From the NCBI GenBank assembly GCA_030824255.1, contig JAVBYB010000191.1, positions 1 through 5,206 on the forward strand: a DNA stretch of 5,206 nt. Direction: 5' to 3'. Below the pieces are notes generated by a model. The model ran no database searches. It was not told where the DNA came from and saw nothing but the letters and a program-made list of their open reading frames with translations. Of this stretch, positions 1 to 4,923 are shown in pieces (the first letter of the stretch is position 1; every line of letters starts with the position of its first letter). Source of the stretch: a bacterium (GTDB lineage Bacteria > Pseudomonadota > Alphaproteobacteria > Caulobacterales > Hyphomonadaceae). A program made the translations under genes and the position numbers.

Positions 1-665
1 GGAACCGAAGCGACCGTGCCTTCCATGATCTTCAGCAAGGCTTGCTGCACGCCCTCGCCCGACACGTCGCGCGTGATCGAGGGATTGTCGGACTTGCGGG
101 AAATCTTGTCGATCTCGTCGATGTAGACGATGCCGCGCTGCGCACGCTCGACGTTGTAGTCGGACGCCTGCAGCAACTTCAGGATGATGTTCTCGACGTC
201 TTCGCCGACGTAACCGGCTTCGGTCAGCGTGGTGGCGTCAGCCATCGTGAACGGAACGTCGATGATGCGGGCCAGCGTCTGGGCCAGCAGCGTCTTGCCG
301 CAGCCTGTGGGGCCGATCAGGAGGATGTTGGATTTCGCAAGCTCAACGTCGCCATTCTTGGAGGCGTGGTTGAGGCGCTTGTAATGGTTGTGCACGGCGA
401 CGGAGAGCACGCGCTTGGCCTTGGACTGGCCGATGACGTAGTCGTCCAACACGTCGCAGATTTCGCGCGGCGTCGGAACGCCATCGCGGGATTTCACCAG
501 CGCTGTCTTCGATTCTTCACGGATGATGTCCATGCAGAGTTCGACGCATTCATCGCAGATGAATACGGTCGGACCAGCAATGAGCTTCTTCACTTCGTGC
601 TGGGACTTGCCGCAGAACGAGCAATACAGCGTGTTCTTGCTGTCGCCTGGTGTGTTCTTGTTCAT
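1..665 (-). CDS. clpX: ATP-dependent Clp protease ATP-binding subunit ClpX, C-terminus cut off by window edge
   Basis: ClpX is a cytoplasmic hexameric AAA+ unfoldase that recognises tagged substrates and threads them into ClpP. The visible 221 codons, read from the reverse complement, begin [20 protein letters not shown]. They carry the N-terminal zinc-binding domain (C15-x2-C18 and C37-x2-C40), Walker A GPTGCGKT at 118-125, the pore-1 loop GYVG at 151-154, Walker B IVYIDEID at 179-186, and the conserved stretch [19 protein letters not shown] near 199-217. A full ClpX is about 420 residues, so roughly the last 200 lie beyond position 1; the truncation is only the window edge. The ATG at 665 is preceded by a good Shine-Dalgarno (GAGGT, 674-670) about 4-5 nt upstream, and the zinc finger starts at the usual distance. 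It is last of the minus-strand tig-clpP-clpX group, 182 bp after clpP. Cys in place of the E. coli Ser in Walker A is, from memory, usual in alphaproteobacteria. Identity is very secure. Confidence 0.98.
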   Translation of the reverse strand, partial: MNKNTPGDSKNTLYCSFCGKSQHEVKKLIAGPTVFICDECVELCMDIIREESKTALVKSRDGVPTPREICDVLDDYVIGQSKAKRVLSVAVHNHYKRLNHASKNGDVELAKSNILLIGPTGCGKTLLAQTLARIIDVPFTMADATTLTEAGYVGEDVENIILKLLQASDYNVERAQRGIVYIDEIDKISRKSDNPSITRDVSGEGVQQALLKIMEGTVASV

Positions 666-721
666 CGACACCTCGAATGCGCCCCAGGACCGAATCCCGA
701 AGGCGCTACCTGCACGCCCGA

Positions 722-764
722 GCCTTGATTCTTATATTTCAATCGTTTCCGATAGGTTCAAGGC
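722..764. repeat. 7-bp inverted repeat spanning the candidate clpX promoter
   Basis: GCCTTGA at 722-728 is the exact reverse complement of TCAAGGC at 758-764. The two arms enclose the A/T-rich segment proposed as the clpX promoter, and the right arm overlaps the TTGAAC -35 candidate. The 29-nt separation is long for an RNA stem and would fit two half-sites of a DNA-binding protein as well as chance. No known operator (for example the HrcA CIRCE element) is recognisable. Confidence 0.4.
731..761 (-). promoter_or_regulatory. Candidate clpX promoter
   Basis: In the 182-bp gap upstream of clpX, the minus strand has TTGAAC (761-756) and an A/T-rich element: AATATA at 738-733 gives a 17-nt spacer, or TATAAG at 736-731 gives 19 nt. 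Read as CTTGAAC, the upstream element also resembles alphaproteobacterial RpoH-type -35 boxes, which would suit a heat-responsive protease gene, but the -10 does not decide between sigma factors. The leader would be about 60 nt. This is the most A/T-rich patch of the gap. Assigned by eye only. Confidence 0.35.
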
Positions 765-847
765 GACCCCTATCCGATCATAGCAAGGTAGGCGCCGCAA
801 GGTGACACCCACAGCCGCCGCAACGCCACCCTGCTGAAAACAAGGCC

Positions 848-1468
848 CTAGACCGGCGGAGCAGCCCGTTTTTCGTAGACTTTATCCACGATTCCAAAGG
901 CTTGGGCTTCGCTGGCGGTCATGAATGAGTCGCGGTCGAGCGTCCGTTCAACAGACTCATAAGTCTGTCCGGTGTGCTTAACGTAGATCTCGTTGAGCCG
1001 TTTTTTCGTCGCAAGGATATCCATTGCGTGCCGTTCGATGTCCGAAGCGACGCCACGGAACCCGCCCGAGGGCTGGTGCAGCAGGATTCGCGAGTTCGGG
1101 GTCGCGAAGCGCATGCCGTTCTCTCCGGCCGTCAGCAGAAGGGCGCCCATGGACGCCGCCATGCCGATGCAGGCAGTCGAAACGGGGCTGCGGATGTATT
1201 GCATGGTGTCGTAGATCGCGAGGCCGGAATGAACGTAGCCGCCCGGCGAGTTGATATACATCGCGATCTCTTTCTTGGGGTTTTCGGACTCCAGGAAGAG
1301 AAGCTGGGCAGTGATCAGGCTGGCCAGGCCGTCATCGATCGGACCCGTTACGAAGACGATACGATCCTTGAGAAGACGGGAGAAAATATCATAGGCGCGT
1401 TCGCCACGGCTGGATTGCTCCACAACCATGGGGACGAGGTTCATCGCCTTCGTGCCGAAATCGTCCAT
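848..1468 (-). CDS. clpP: ATP-dependent Clp protease proteolytic subunit ClpP
   Basis: ClpP is the serine peptidase that forms the double-heptamer chamber degrading proteins delivered by ClpX or ClpA in the cytoplasm. The 206-residue product is normal length (E. coli 207). The catalytic triad is complete: S106 in GMAASMGA, H131 in LLHQPSGG, and D180 in LDRDSF, each offset by five from E. coli S111/H136/D185. The segment INSPGG (72-77) contributes the oxyanion region. By alignment with E. coli self-processing before ALVPMV, the mature protein would begin at N10 in [10 protein letters not shown], leaving a 9-residue propeptide. The ATG at 1468 is preferred over the in-frame ATG encoding M9 because a short propeptide is expected; its ribosome site is weak (AGAAAGAA). 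It lies 163 bp after tig and 182 bp before clpX, all minus strand. Residues 78-81 read YVHS where E. coli has VITA, a small variation in a conserved strand. Confidence 0.98.
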   Translation of the reverse strand: MDDFGTKAMNLVPMVVEQSSRGERAYDIFSRLLKDRIVFVTGPIDDGLASLITAQLLFLESENPKKEIAMYINSPGGYVHSGLAIYDTMQYIRSPVSTACIGMAASMGALLLTAGENGMRFATPNSRILLHQPSGGFRGVASDIERHAMDILATKKRLNEIYVKHTGQTYESVERTLDRDSFMTASEAQAFGIVDKVYEKRAAPPV

Positions 1469-1538
1469 TGCGCGGGTTCTTTCTAAGGCAGCCCCACTGG
1501 CCGGGGCCGGAGGGACTCAAATCACGGATTGCGCTAAC

Positions 1539-1567
1539 AATATCCGAACGCGACGGCGCGGGCGCAA
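1539..1567 (-). promoter_or_regulatory. Candidate clpP promoter
   Basis: On the minus strand, TTGCGC (1567-1562) is followed after 17 nt by GATATT (1544-1539). The expected start of transcription near 1532 would give a leader of about 64 nt before the clpP ATG. The -35 keeps only the TTG core and, as CTTGCG, also has some likeness to heat-shock-type boxes; the -10 is poor. The -35 overlaps a GC-rich inverted repeat (1555-1586), so the signal may be incidental. Confidence 0.28.
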
Positions 1568-1586
1568 GTCCCCCCGCCCCCGCGCC
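1555..1586. terminator. 8-bp GC-only hairpin between tig and clpP (possible terminator or attenuator)
   Basis: GGCGCGGG at 1555-1562 pairs perfectly with CCCGCGCC at 1579-1586 around a 16-nt loop. The stem is very stable and lies about 45 bp past the tig stop codon in the direction of tig transcription. No U-run follows on the minus strand, so it is not a classical intrinsic terminator; it could slow or partly end tig transcription, protect the 3' end of tig mRNA, or be a by-product of the local GC richness. Confidence 0.4.
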
Positions 1587-1631
1587 TGACAAATCAGCTG
1601 TTTACCGAAGTATTTCGCTGGATAACGGCGA

Positions 1632-2966
1632 CTACTCGTCGCCGATTTCCTTCATCAGCTCTTCGCGGGTGACCGTCTTGTCCGTCACGGTCGCCTTTTC
1701 GAGGATGTAGTCGACCACCTTCTCCTCGTAGATCGGGGCGCGGAGCTGGGCCATGGCGTTCTGGTTCTTGGTGTAGAACTCGATGACCTGCTTCTCCTGG
1801 CCCGGATAGCGCGAGGCTTCCTGGCGGAGAGCGCGGACCAGCTCTTCGTTCGTGATCTGGACTTCGGCGCGGCGGCCAATCTCGGCCAGCACCAGCCCCA
1901 GGCGCACGCGACGCTCGGCGATCTTCTGGTACTCGGCGCGGAGTTCCTCGTCGGTCTTGCCCTTGTCTTCCTCGGACAGGTTGCCGGCGTTCTTCTCGGC
2001 CGTGAACTGCGACCAGATCTGCTCGAACTCGGCCTTCACCATCAGCGGCGGCAGGTCGAACGCATGACGCTCATCCAGCGCATCGAGCAGGACGCGCTTG
2101 ACCTGCTGGCGCGTGGCGAAGCCCAGCTCGCCCGAAATCTGGCCCTTGATGGCCTCTTTCAGCGACTCGAGGCTCTCAAGGCCAAGCGTCTTGGCGAATT
2201 CGTCGTTGATCTCGACGTCCTTCGGCCCTTTGACTTCGTGGACCTTCACCTCGAACAGGGCCGGTTTCCCCTTCAGGGTGTCGACCTGGTATTCTTCCGG
2301 GAAGGTGACGTTCACATTGACGTCTTCGCCGGCGGCAGCGCCGATCAGCTGCTCTTCAAAGCCCGGAATGAAGCGGTTCGAGCCGATCACCAGCGTGTGG
2401 CCTTCGGCAGCGCCGCCATCGAATTTCTCGCCGTCGATCGAGCCGACGAAGTCGATGACCACGGCGTCGCCGTTCTCGGCCTTGCCCTCTTTGGTCTCGT
2501 ACGACTTGTTGTTGTCGGCGAGGCGCTTCAGCGCATCATTGATCTCGTCTTCCGGCACTTCGGCGATCATCCGCTCGAGCGAAATCGCGGTGACGTCCGT
2601 CGGTTCGAACTCCGGCATGACTTCCAGCGCCATCGAGTAATCGAGATCCGCTTCGCCGTTGATCAGCTTTTCCTGGTCGCCATCGAGCTTGATGGACGGA
2701 CGCGAGGCCGGGCGCAGCGACTTCTCGGCCAGCGCCTTGTCCGACGTCTCCTGCACGACATCGTTCACGATGTCGGCCATGATCGATTTGCCATACATCT
2801 TGCGGATGTGAGCGGCGGGAACCTTGCCCGGCCGGAACCCCTTGAGGTTCACTTTCGGCTGCATTTCGCTGATTTTCTCATTCAGCTTCGCAGCCAGTTC
2901 GCCTTTGGGGATGGAAACGCGGAACTCCCGCGAAAGACCTTCCGATTTCGTCTCGGTGACGTTCAT
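1632..2966 (-). CDS. tig: Trigger factor, ribosome-associated chaperone and peptidyl-prolyl isomerase
   Basis: Trigger factor docks at the ribosomal exit tunnel and shields emerging chains. The 444-residue product has the family's three parts. The N-terminal ribosome-binding domain (about 1-145) carries the signature GFRPGKVP at 43-50. The FKBP-like isomerase domain (about 150-245) includes GDAVVIDFVGSIDGEKFDGG and FIPGFEEQLIGA. The helical C-terminal chaperone domain (about 250-444) ends in an acidic tail (EELMKEIGDE). The start at 2966 is chosen because the protein then opens MNVTETKSEGLSREFRVSIP, as homologues do; a start at 3047 would add 27 unrelated residues rich in upstream hairpin sequence. 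An AGGG motif lies about 8 nt before the ATG. It heads the tig-clpP-clpX order that is conserved in many proteobacteria, and it diverges from the VOC gene at 3229. Confidence 0.98.
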   Translation of the reverse strand: MNVTETKSEGLSREFRVSIPKGELAAKLNEKISEMQPKVNLKGFRPGKVPAAHIRKMYGKSIMADIVNDVVQETSDKALAEKSLRPASRPSIKLDGDQEKLINGEADLDYSMALEVMPEFEPTDVTAISLERMIAEVPEDEINDALKRLADNNKSYETKEGKAENGDAVVIDFVGSIDGEKFDGGAAEGHTLVIGSNRFIPGFEEQLIGAAAGEDVNVNVTFPEEYQVDTLKGKPALFEVKVHEVKGPKDVEINDEFAKTLGLESLESLKEAIKGQISGELGFATRQQVKRVLLDALDERHAFDLPPLMVKAEFEQIWSQFTAEKNAGNLSEEDKGKTDEELRAEYQKIAERRVRLGLVLAEIGRRAEVQITNEELVRALRQEASRYPGQEKQVIEFYTKNQNAMAQLRAPIYEEKVVDYILEKATVTDKTVTREELMKEIGDE

Positions 2967-3000
2967 CGTGCGAACCCTGATCAGGCTATAATGGTTGAGC

Positions 3001-3026
3001 CCCGCCTGCGGCGATAGCCGGGCGGG
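3001..3026 (-). promoter_or_regulatory. Strong hairpin in the tig 5' leader
   Basis: CCCGCC (3001-3006) pairs with GGCGGG (3021-3026), and inside it CGGC (3009-3012) pairs with GCCG (3017-3020), giving a 10-bp stem with a two-base bulge and a 4-nt loop. It ends 34 nt upstream of the tig ATG, clear of the ribosome site. If transcription begins near 3030, as the promoter candidate suggests, this hairpin would be the very 5' end of tig mRNA, where such structures often stabilise messages. The role is inferred. Confidence 0.45.
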
Positions 3027-3036
3027 AAAGGCGGTC

Positions 3037-3065
3037 GTCTTACACACCCCCGCAGGCCCTGTCCA
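3037..3065 (-). promoter_or_regulatory. Candidate tig promoter (sigma-70-like)
   Basis: On the minus strand TGGACA (3065-3060, five of six bases of TTGACA) is followed, after exactly 17 nt, by TAAGAC (3042-3037, three of six of TATAAT). The predicted transcription start near 3030 gives a leader of about 65 nt beginning with the hairpin at 3026-3001. Spacing is ideal and the position fits, but the -10 is weak. Confidence 0.4.
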
Positions 3066-3078
3066 TGCGCGGATTCGG

Positions 3079-3119
3079 CCATAACCGGGGGCTGCCCCGC
3101 CCCCGCGCTCCGGCTATGG
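3079..3119. repeat. Imperfect inverted repeat in the tig/VOC divergent region
   Basis: CCATAACCGG (3079-3088) and CCGGCTATGG (3110-3119) are inverted copies matching at nine of ten positions. Between them GGGGGC (3087-3092) can alternatively pair with GCCCCC (3099-3104). It lies upstream of the tig promoter candidate and 109 bp before the VOC gene. It could be a stable hairpin or a paired operator site serving either gene; no known motif is recognised. Confidence 0.4.
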
Positions 3120-3144
3120 TTTACGGGCGCTTCGAACAGTTTTC

Positions 3145-3158
3145 CCGACTGCTGTCGG
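3145..3158. repeat. Short perfect inverted repeat upstream of the VOC gene
   Basis: CCGAC (3145-3149) and GTCGG (3154-3158) form a 5-bp stem with a TGCT loop; the TT at 3142-3143 and AA at 3159-3160 extend it across one unpaired C. It lies 70 bp before the VOC start, and a second small hairpin (GCGCC 3192-3196 with GGCGC 3201-3205) follows it. Possible operator or leader structure; short enough to be chance. Confidence 0.25.
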
Positions 3159-3216
3159 AATGCCCGGCGCCCACACGTTCTTGATGAGAAAGCGCCCGAA
3201 GGCGCCGCCCGCCGAT

Positions 3217-3221
3217 GGAGG
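3217..3221 (+). promoter_or_regulatory. Shine-Dalgarno deciding the VOC gene start
   Basis: GGAGG with a 7-nt spacer to the ATG at 3229 is the best ribosome binding site in the window. It favours this start over the upstream in-frame ATG at 3160, which has no comparable site. Confidence 0.8.
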
Positions 3222-3228
3222 CCCCCAC

Positions 3229-3711
3229 ATGAAAAAGACCCTTACCACCTGCGTCTGGCTCGACACCGGCGCCGAGGAGGCGATGCAGCTTTACACCTCC
3301 CTCCTCCCCAATTCCCGCATGGGCGGCGTCCAGCGCCATGCCGCCGACAGCCCGTTCGGAACGAAAAAGGGAGACGTCATGTCCGCCAGCGCAACGATCA
3401 TGGGTCAGGAGTTCATGGCGCTGAACGGCGGCCCGATGTTCCCCCAGACCGAGGCCGTGTCGTTCCAGATCCACTGCGACACCCAGGAGGAACTCGACCA
3501 TTACTGGGACAGCCTCCTCGCCGGCGGCGGCAAGCCCAGCCAGTGCGGCTGGCTCAAGGACCGGTTCGGCGTTTCCTGGCAGGTTGTTCCGACCATCCTC
3601 GAAGAAGTCATGATGAATGGCGACGCAGCCGCCCGCGAGCGCGTCACCGCCGCCTTCATGGAGATGCAGAAACTCGACGTCGCCGCCATCAAGGCCGCCG
3701 CCGAGGGTTGA
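3229..3711 (+). CDS. PhnB-like VOC family protein (3-demethylubiquinone-9 3-methyltransferase domain name)
   Basis: The product has 160 residues and matches the PhnB-like branch of the vicinal oxygen chelate (glyoxalase/bleomycin resistance) superfamily. Visible family features are the opening strand TTCVWLDTGAEEAMQLYTSLLPNSR (split here at positions 6-18 and 19-30), FMALNGGP at 62-69, AVSFQIHCDTQEELDHYW at 76-93, and the hallmark QCGWLKDRFGVSWQVVP at 105-121. The domain's historical name implies ubiquinone methylation, but that is poorly supported and no SAM-binding motif is present. The real activity and ligand are unknown; it is probably a small cytoplasmic dimer. The ATG at 3229 is chosen over one at 3160 because GGAGG (3217-3221) sits 7 nt upstream and the protein then begins at the first strand. 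It is divergent from tig and ends 55 bp before the tRNA gene. Codons are strongly G/C-ending, like the core genes. Confidence 0.9.
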   Translation: MKKTLTTCVWLDTGAEEAMQLYTSLLPNSRMGGVQRHAADSPFGTKKGDVMSASATIMGQEFMALNGGPMFPQTEAVSFQIHCDTQEELDHYWDSLLAGGGKPSQCGWLKDRFGVSWQVVPTILEEVMMNGDAAARERVTAAFMEMQKLDVAAIKAAAEG

Positions 3712-3766
3712 GCGCCGCCCCACTGGCCTTTCGCTTTCAACCCCCTTATCACCCGCCCTGCTGCGC

Positions 3767-3849
3767 GCGGGTGTGGCGGAATTGGTAGACGCACTGGATT
3801 TAGGTTCCAGCGGGCAACCGTGGGGGTTCGAGTCCCTCCACCCGCACCA
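3767..3849 (+). tRNA. tRNA-Leu (anticodon UAG), CCA encoded
   Basis: The 83-nt gene folds as a full class II tRNA. The acceptor stem is GCGGGTG (3767-3773) with CACCCGC (3839-3845), then discriminator A and CCA (3847-3849). The D-arm contains AATTGGTAGACGC. The anticodon stem is CTGGA/TCCAG (3794-3798, 3806-3810) with loop TTTAGGT, giving anticodon TAG at 3801-3803 and a G at position 37. The long variable arm is CGG-GCAA-CCG, and the T-arm is GGGGG-TTCGAGT-CCCTC with one G-U pair. Leucine identity follows from anticodon, long variable arm and A discriminator; it reads CUA and probably other CUN codons. A weak promoter candidate lies just upstream (CTGGCC 3723-3728, TATCAC 3747-3752). No duplicate of its 3' end is visible in the window. 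Confidence 0.98.
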
Positions 3850-3898
3850 GCGGCGCATGTCCGAGCAAGCCATGCGGTCGAGCCGGATCGCGCGCGCC

Positions 3899-3916
3899 GT
3901 CTCCGATAACGGAGGC
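3899..3916 (+). terminator. Small hairpin downstream of tRNA-Leu
   Basis: GTCTCCG (3899-3905) pairs with CGGAGGC (3910-3916) through one G-U pair around an ATAA loop, 50 nt after the tRNA. No T-run follows, so an intrinsic terminator role is only possible. Confidence 0.3.
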
Positions 3917-4031
3917 CATCACGGAAGTCGGAAATCCCGCATGCGCAGTCATGCCCGGCAAAACCTAACCTGACCAACCTGCATTGAGACGGAGCATTCG
4001 ATCAGGATCGCGTGTCGACTCCGGCTTTTCA

Positions 4032-4049
4032 CTGGACTGTCGCTGGACT
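4032..4049. repeat. Direct repeat CTGGACT with 11-bp period upstream of the methyltransferase
   Basis: CTGGACT occurs at 4032-4038 and again at 4043-4049, with the flanking bases partly matching. The 11-bp period puts both copies on nearly the same face of the helix, as tandem regulator sites often are. It lies 52-69 bp before the GTG start. No known binding motif is recognised and two copies can arise by chance. Confidence 0.35.
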
Positions 4050-4100
4050 CTCAATCGAGATCATCTAAGTCCGTAAGGTACGCTTTTTGGGGGTCTGCCA

Positions 4101-4832
4101 GTGATCGAGTTTCCGTCCGTAGACGATTGGTTCCAACTTACTCGCCGCTACCCCGAATACAAGAAAGCAAGCATCTCCACGCTGAAGGACTACGGCGTGA
4201 TGCGCTGCATGCAGTACGTCGAAGACAACATGAAGCACCGCGGCAAGGACTGTCGCGTGCTGGAGTTCGGGCACGGGTTCAATCCCGCATTTCTCCAGCT
4301 TTTCCAGAAGAAGCATGAAGTCTGGGGCGCTGATCGCGATCAGAAGCTCCCTTACTTCGGCGCAAATTTCGATTGGGAGAGCCAATTCAGGTCGGCTGTT
4401 GCACCTCACACGCCTGATGTGAAATTTGCGCGCGAGCTGCTGTCGCGAACAACACAGAACAGCGAACTGCCGAACAACTATTTCGACGTCATCGCATCTG
4501 TTTCTGTGCTCGAAGAAGTTCCGCTTGCGGTAGTTGAAGACATTCTCGGCGCTTCATTCGACAAGCTGCGACCCGGCGGTTTGCTTATCGGCACTCACGA
4601 TGTCCGCATCGAGACTGCGGGCGAACGGATGCCAGCGTACATTGCGCTGCATCAAAAGGTTGGCTTTGAAATCGAGGCCATGCCGGTCATGCCGCAACTC
4701 AACGTCGTTCGGCTGCTGGTTGAAAATCCAACCGCCGTGATGATCTGGTATCAGGGTGGCGAACCCGAAGACCAACGGAAATTCTGGGGCCATTGGGGCA
4801 CTTGCTTCACCGTGGCGCGCAAGCCCGGCTAG
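4101..4832 (+). CDS. Class I SAM-dependent methyltransferase, substrate unknown
   Basis: The 243-residue product shows a Rossmann-type methyltransferase core: motif I RVLEFGHGFNP at 52-62 (a variant of the usual ExGxGxG, with GHGFN), an acidic residue ending strand 2 in WGADRD (D78), FDVIASVSVLEEVP at 128-141 as the post-motif block, and LRPGG at 156-160. A C-terminal part (about 170-243) with MIWYQGG and WGHWGTCF does not match a subgroup I recognise. There is no signal peptide or membrane segment, so it is probably cytoplasmic. Translation starts at GTG 4101; a stop codon at 4074-4076 rules out a longer form, and GGGGG (4089-4093) is a modest ribosome site. Codon choice is less G/C-ending than in the VOC gene (about 60-70 versus nearly 90 percent in sampled 30-codon stretches), hinting at acquisition. 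It stands alone, so context gives no pathway; the target could be a sugar, lipid, small molecule or protein. Confidence 0.8.
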   Translation: MIEFPSVDDWFQLTRRYPEYKKASISTLKDYGVMRCMQYVEDNMKHRGKDCRVLEFGHGFNPAFLQLFQKKHEVWGADRDQKLPYFGANFDWESQFRSAVAPHTPDVKFARELLSRTTQNSELPNNYFDVIASVSVLEEVPLAVVEDILGASFDKLRPGGLLIGTHDVRIETAGERMPAYIALHQKVGFEIEAMPVMPQLNVVRLLVENPTAVMIWYQGGEPEDQRKFWGHWGTCFTVARKPG

Positions 4833-4840
4833 TCGTCTCT

Positions 4841-4860
4841 GCGTCGGATTCAAACGACGC
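4841..4860 (+). terminator. Hairpin just after the methyltransferase stop
   Basis: GCGTCG (4841-4846) pairs perfectly with CGACGC (4855-4860) around an 8-nt loop, beginning 9 nt after the stop codon. No T-run follows, but position between convergent genes makes a transcript-end role plausible. Confidence 0.4.
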
Positions 4861-4890
4861 GCTCTACCTTCCCCGCTCCGCATGCTCACC

Positions 4891-4923
4891 GGCAGCCGCG
4901 AACGCTGGCCGCTCGCGCCTGCC
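4891..4923 (-). terminator. 11-position stem directly at the DUF962 gene stop
   Basis: GGCAGCCGCGA (4891-4901) and TCGCGCCTGCC (4913-4923) pair at ten of eleven positions with an 11-nt loop. It abuts the stop codon of the minus-strand gene (one base overlaps) and faces the methyltransferase hairpin. It is strong enough to end or protect the transcript, although no U-run follows in either direction. Confidence 0.45.

Larger units (their letters stand above)
3850..4100. other. 251-bp non-coding stretch between tRNA-Leu and the methyltransferase
   Basis: I find no convincing gene here on either strand; open frames crossing it lack family resemblance or ribosome sites. It holds a small hairpin (3899-3916), three AACCT copies (3962-3966, 3967-3971, 3976-3980), an 11-bp-period repeat (4032-4049), and two GANTC sites (4017-4021, 4046-4050). 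The part after about 3960 is less GC-rich than the tRNA side. It probably carries the tRNA transcript end and the methyltransferase promoter, though no convincing -35/-10 pair stands out. Confidence 0.6.

Noticed and set aside
42..728. Long plus-strand open frame antisense to clpX
   Set aside because: It is the mirror of a secure ClpX coding region, has no family resemblance, and arises from GC-rich codon bias.
801..809. GGTGACACC near-palindrome after clpP as a terminator
   Set aside because: The arms are only four bases with a one-base centre and no T-run follows.
2987..2992. Perfect TATAAT on the plus strand upstream of the VOC gene
   Set aside because: No -35-like element lies 16-19 bp upstream (that position is the tig start region) and it would give a leader of more than 200 nt.
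2064..3017. 317-codon plus-strand open frame antisense to tig
   Set aside because: It lies almost wholly over the trigger factor gene; its Leu/Arg/Asp/Val-rich composition is typical of antisense frames in GC-rich DNA.
2967..3047. Upstream extension of trigger factor by 27 codons
   Set aside because: The extra residues are not part of the family N-terminus and would come from the leader hairpin and promoter region.
3767..3849. tRNA-Leu as an occupied phage or island attachment site
   Set aside because: No copy of the tRNA 3' end is seen elsewhere in the window and no integrase is present, so only the general possibility remains.
3121..3977. Two long minus-strand open frames across the VOC gene and the tRNA
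   Set aside because: They run through a perfect tRNA gene and opposite a well-supported VOC gene with a strong ribosome site.
3962..3980. Three AACCT copies as a repeat array
   Set aside because: The unit is only five bases, spacing is irregular, and no longer repeats or spacers support a CRISPR or iteron.
4065..4409. 114-codon minus-strand open frame opposite the methyltransferase
   Set aside because: It overlaps the coding strand of a protein with recognisable SAM-binding motifs and has no family features of its own.
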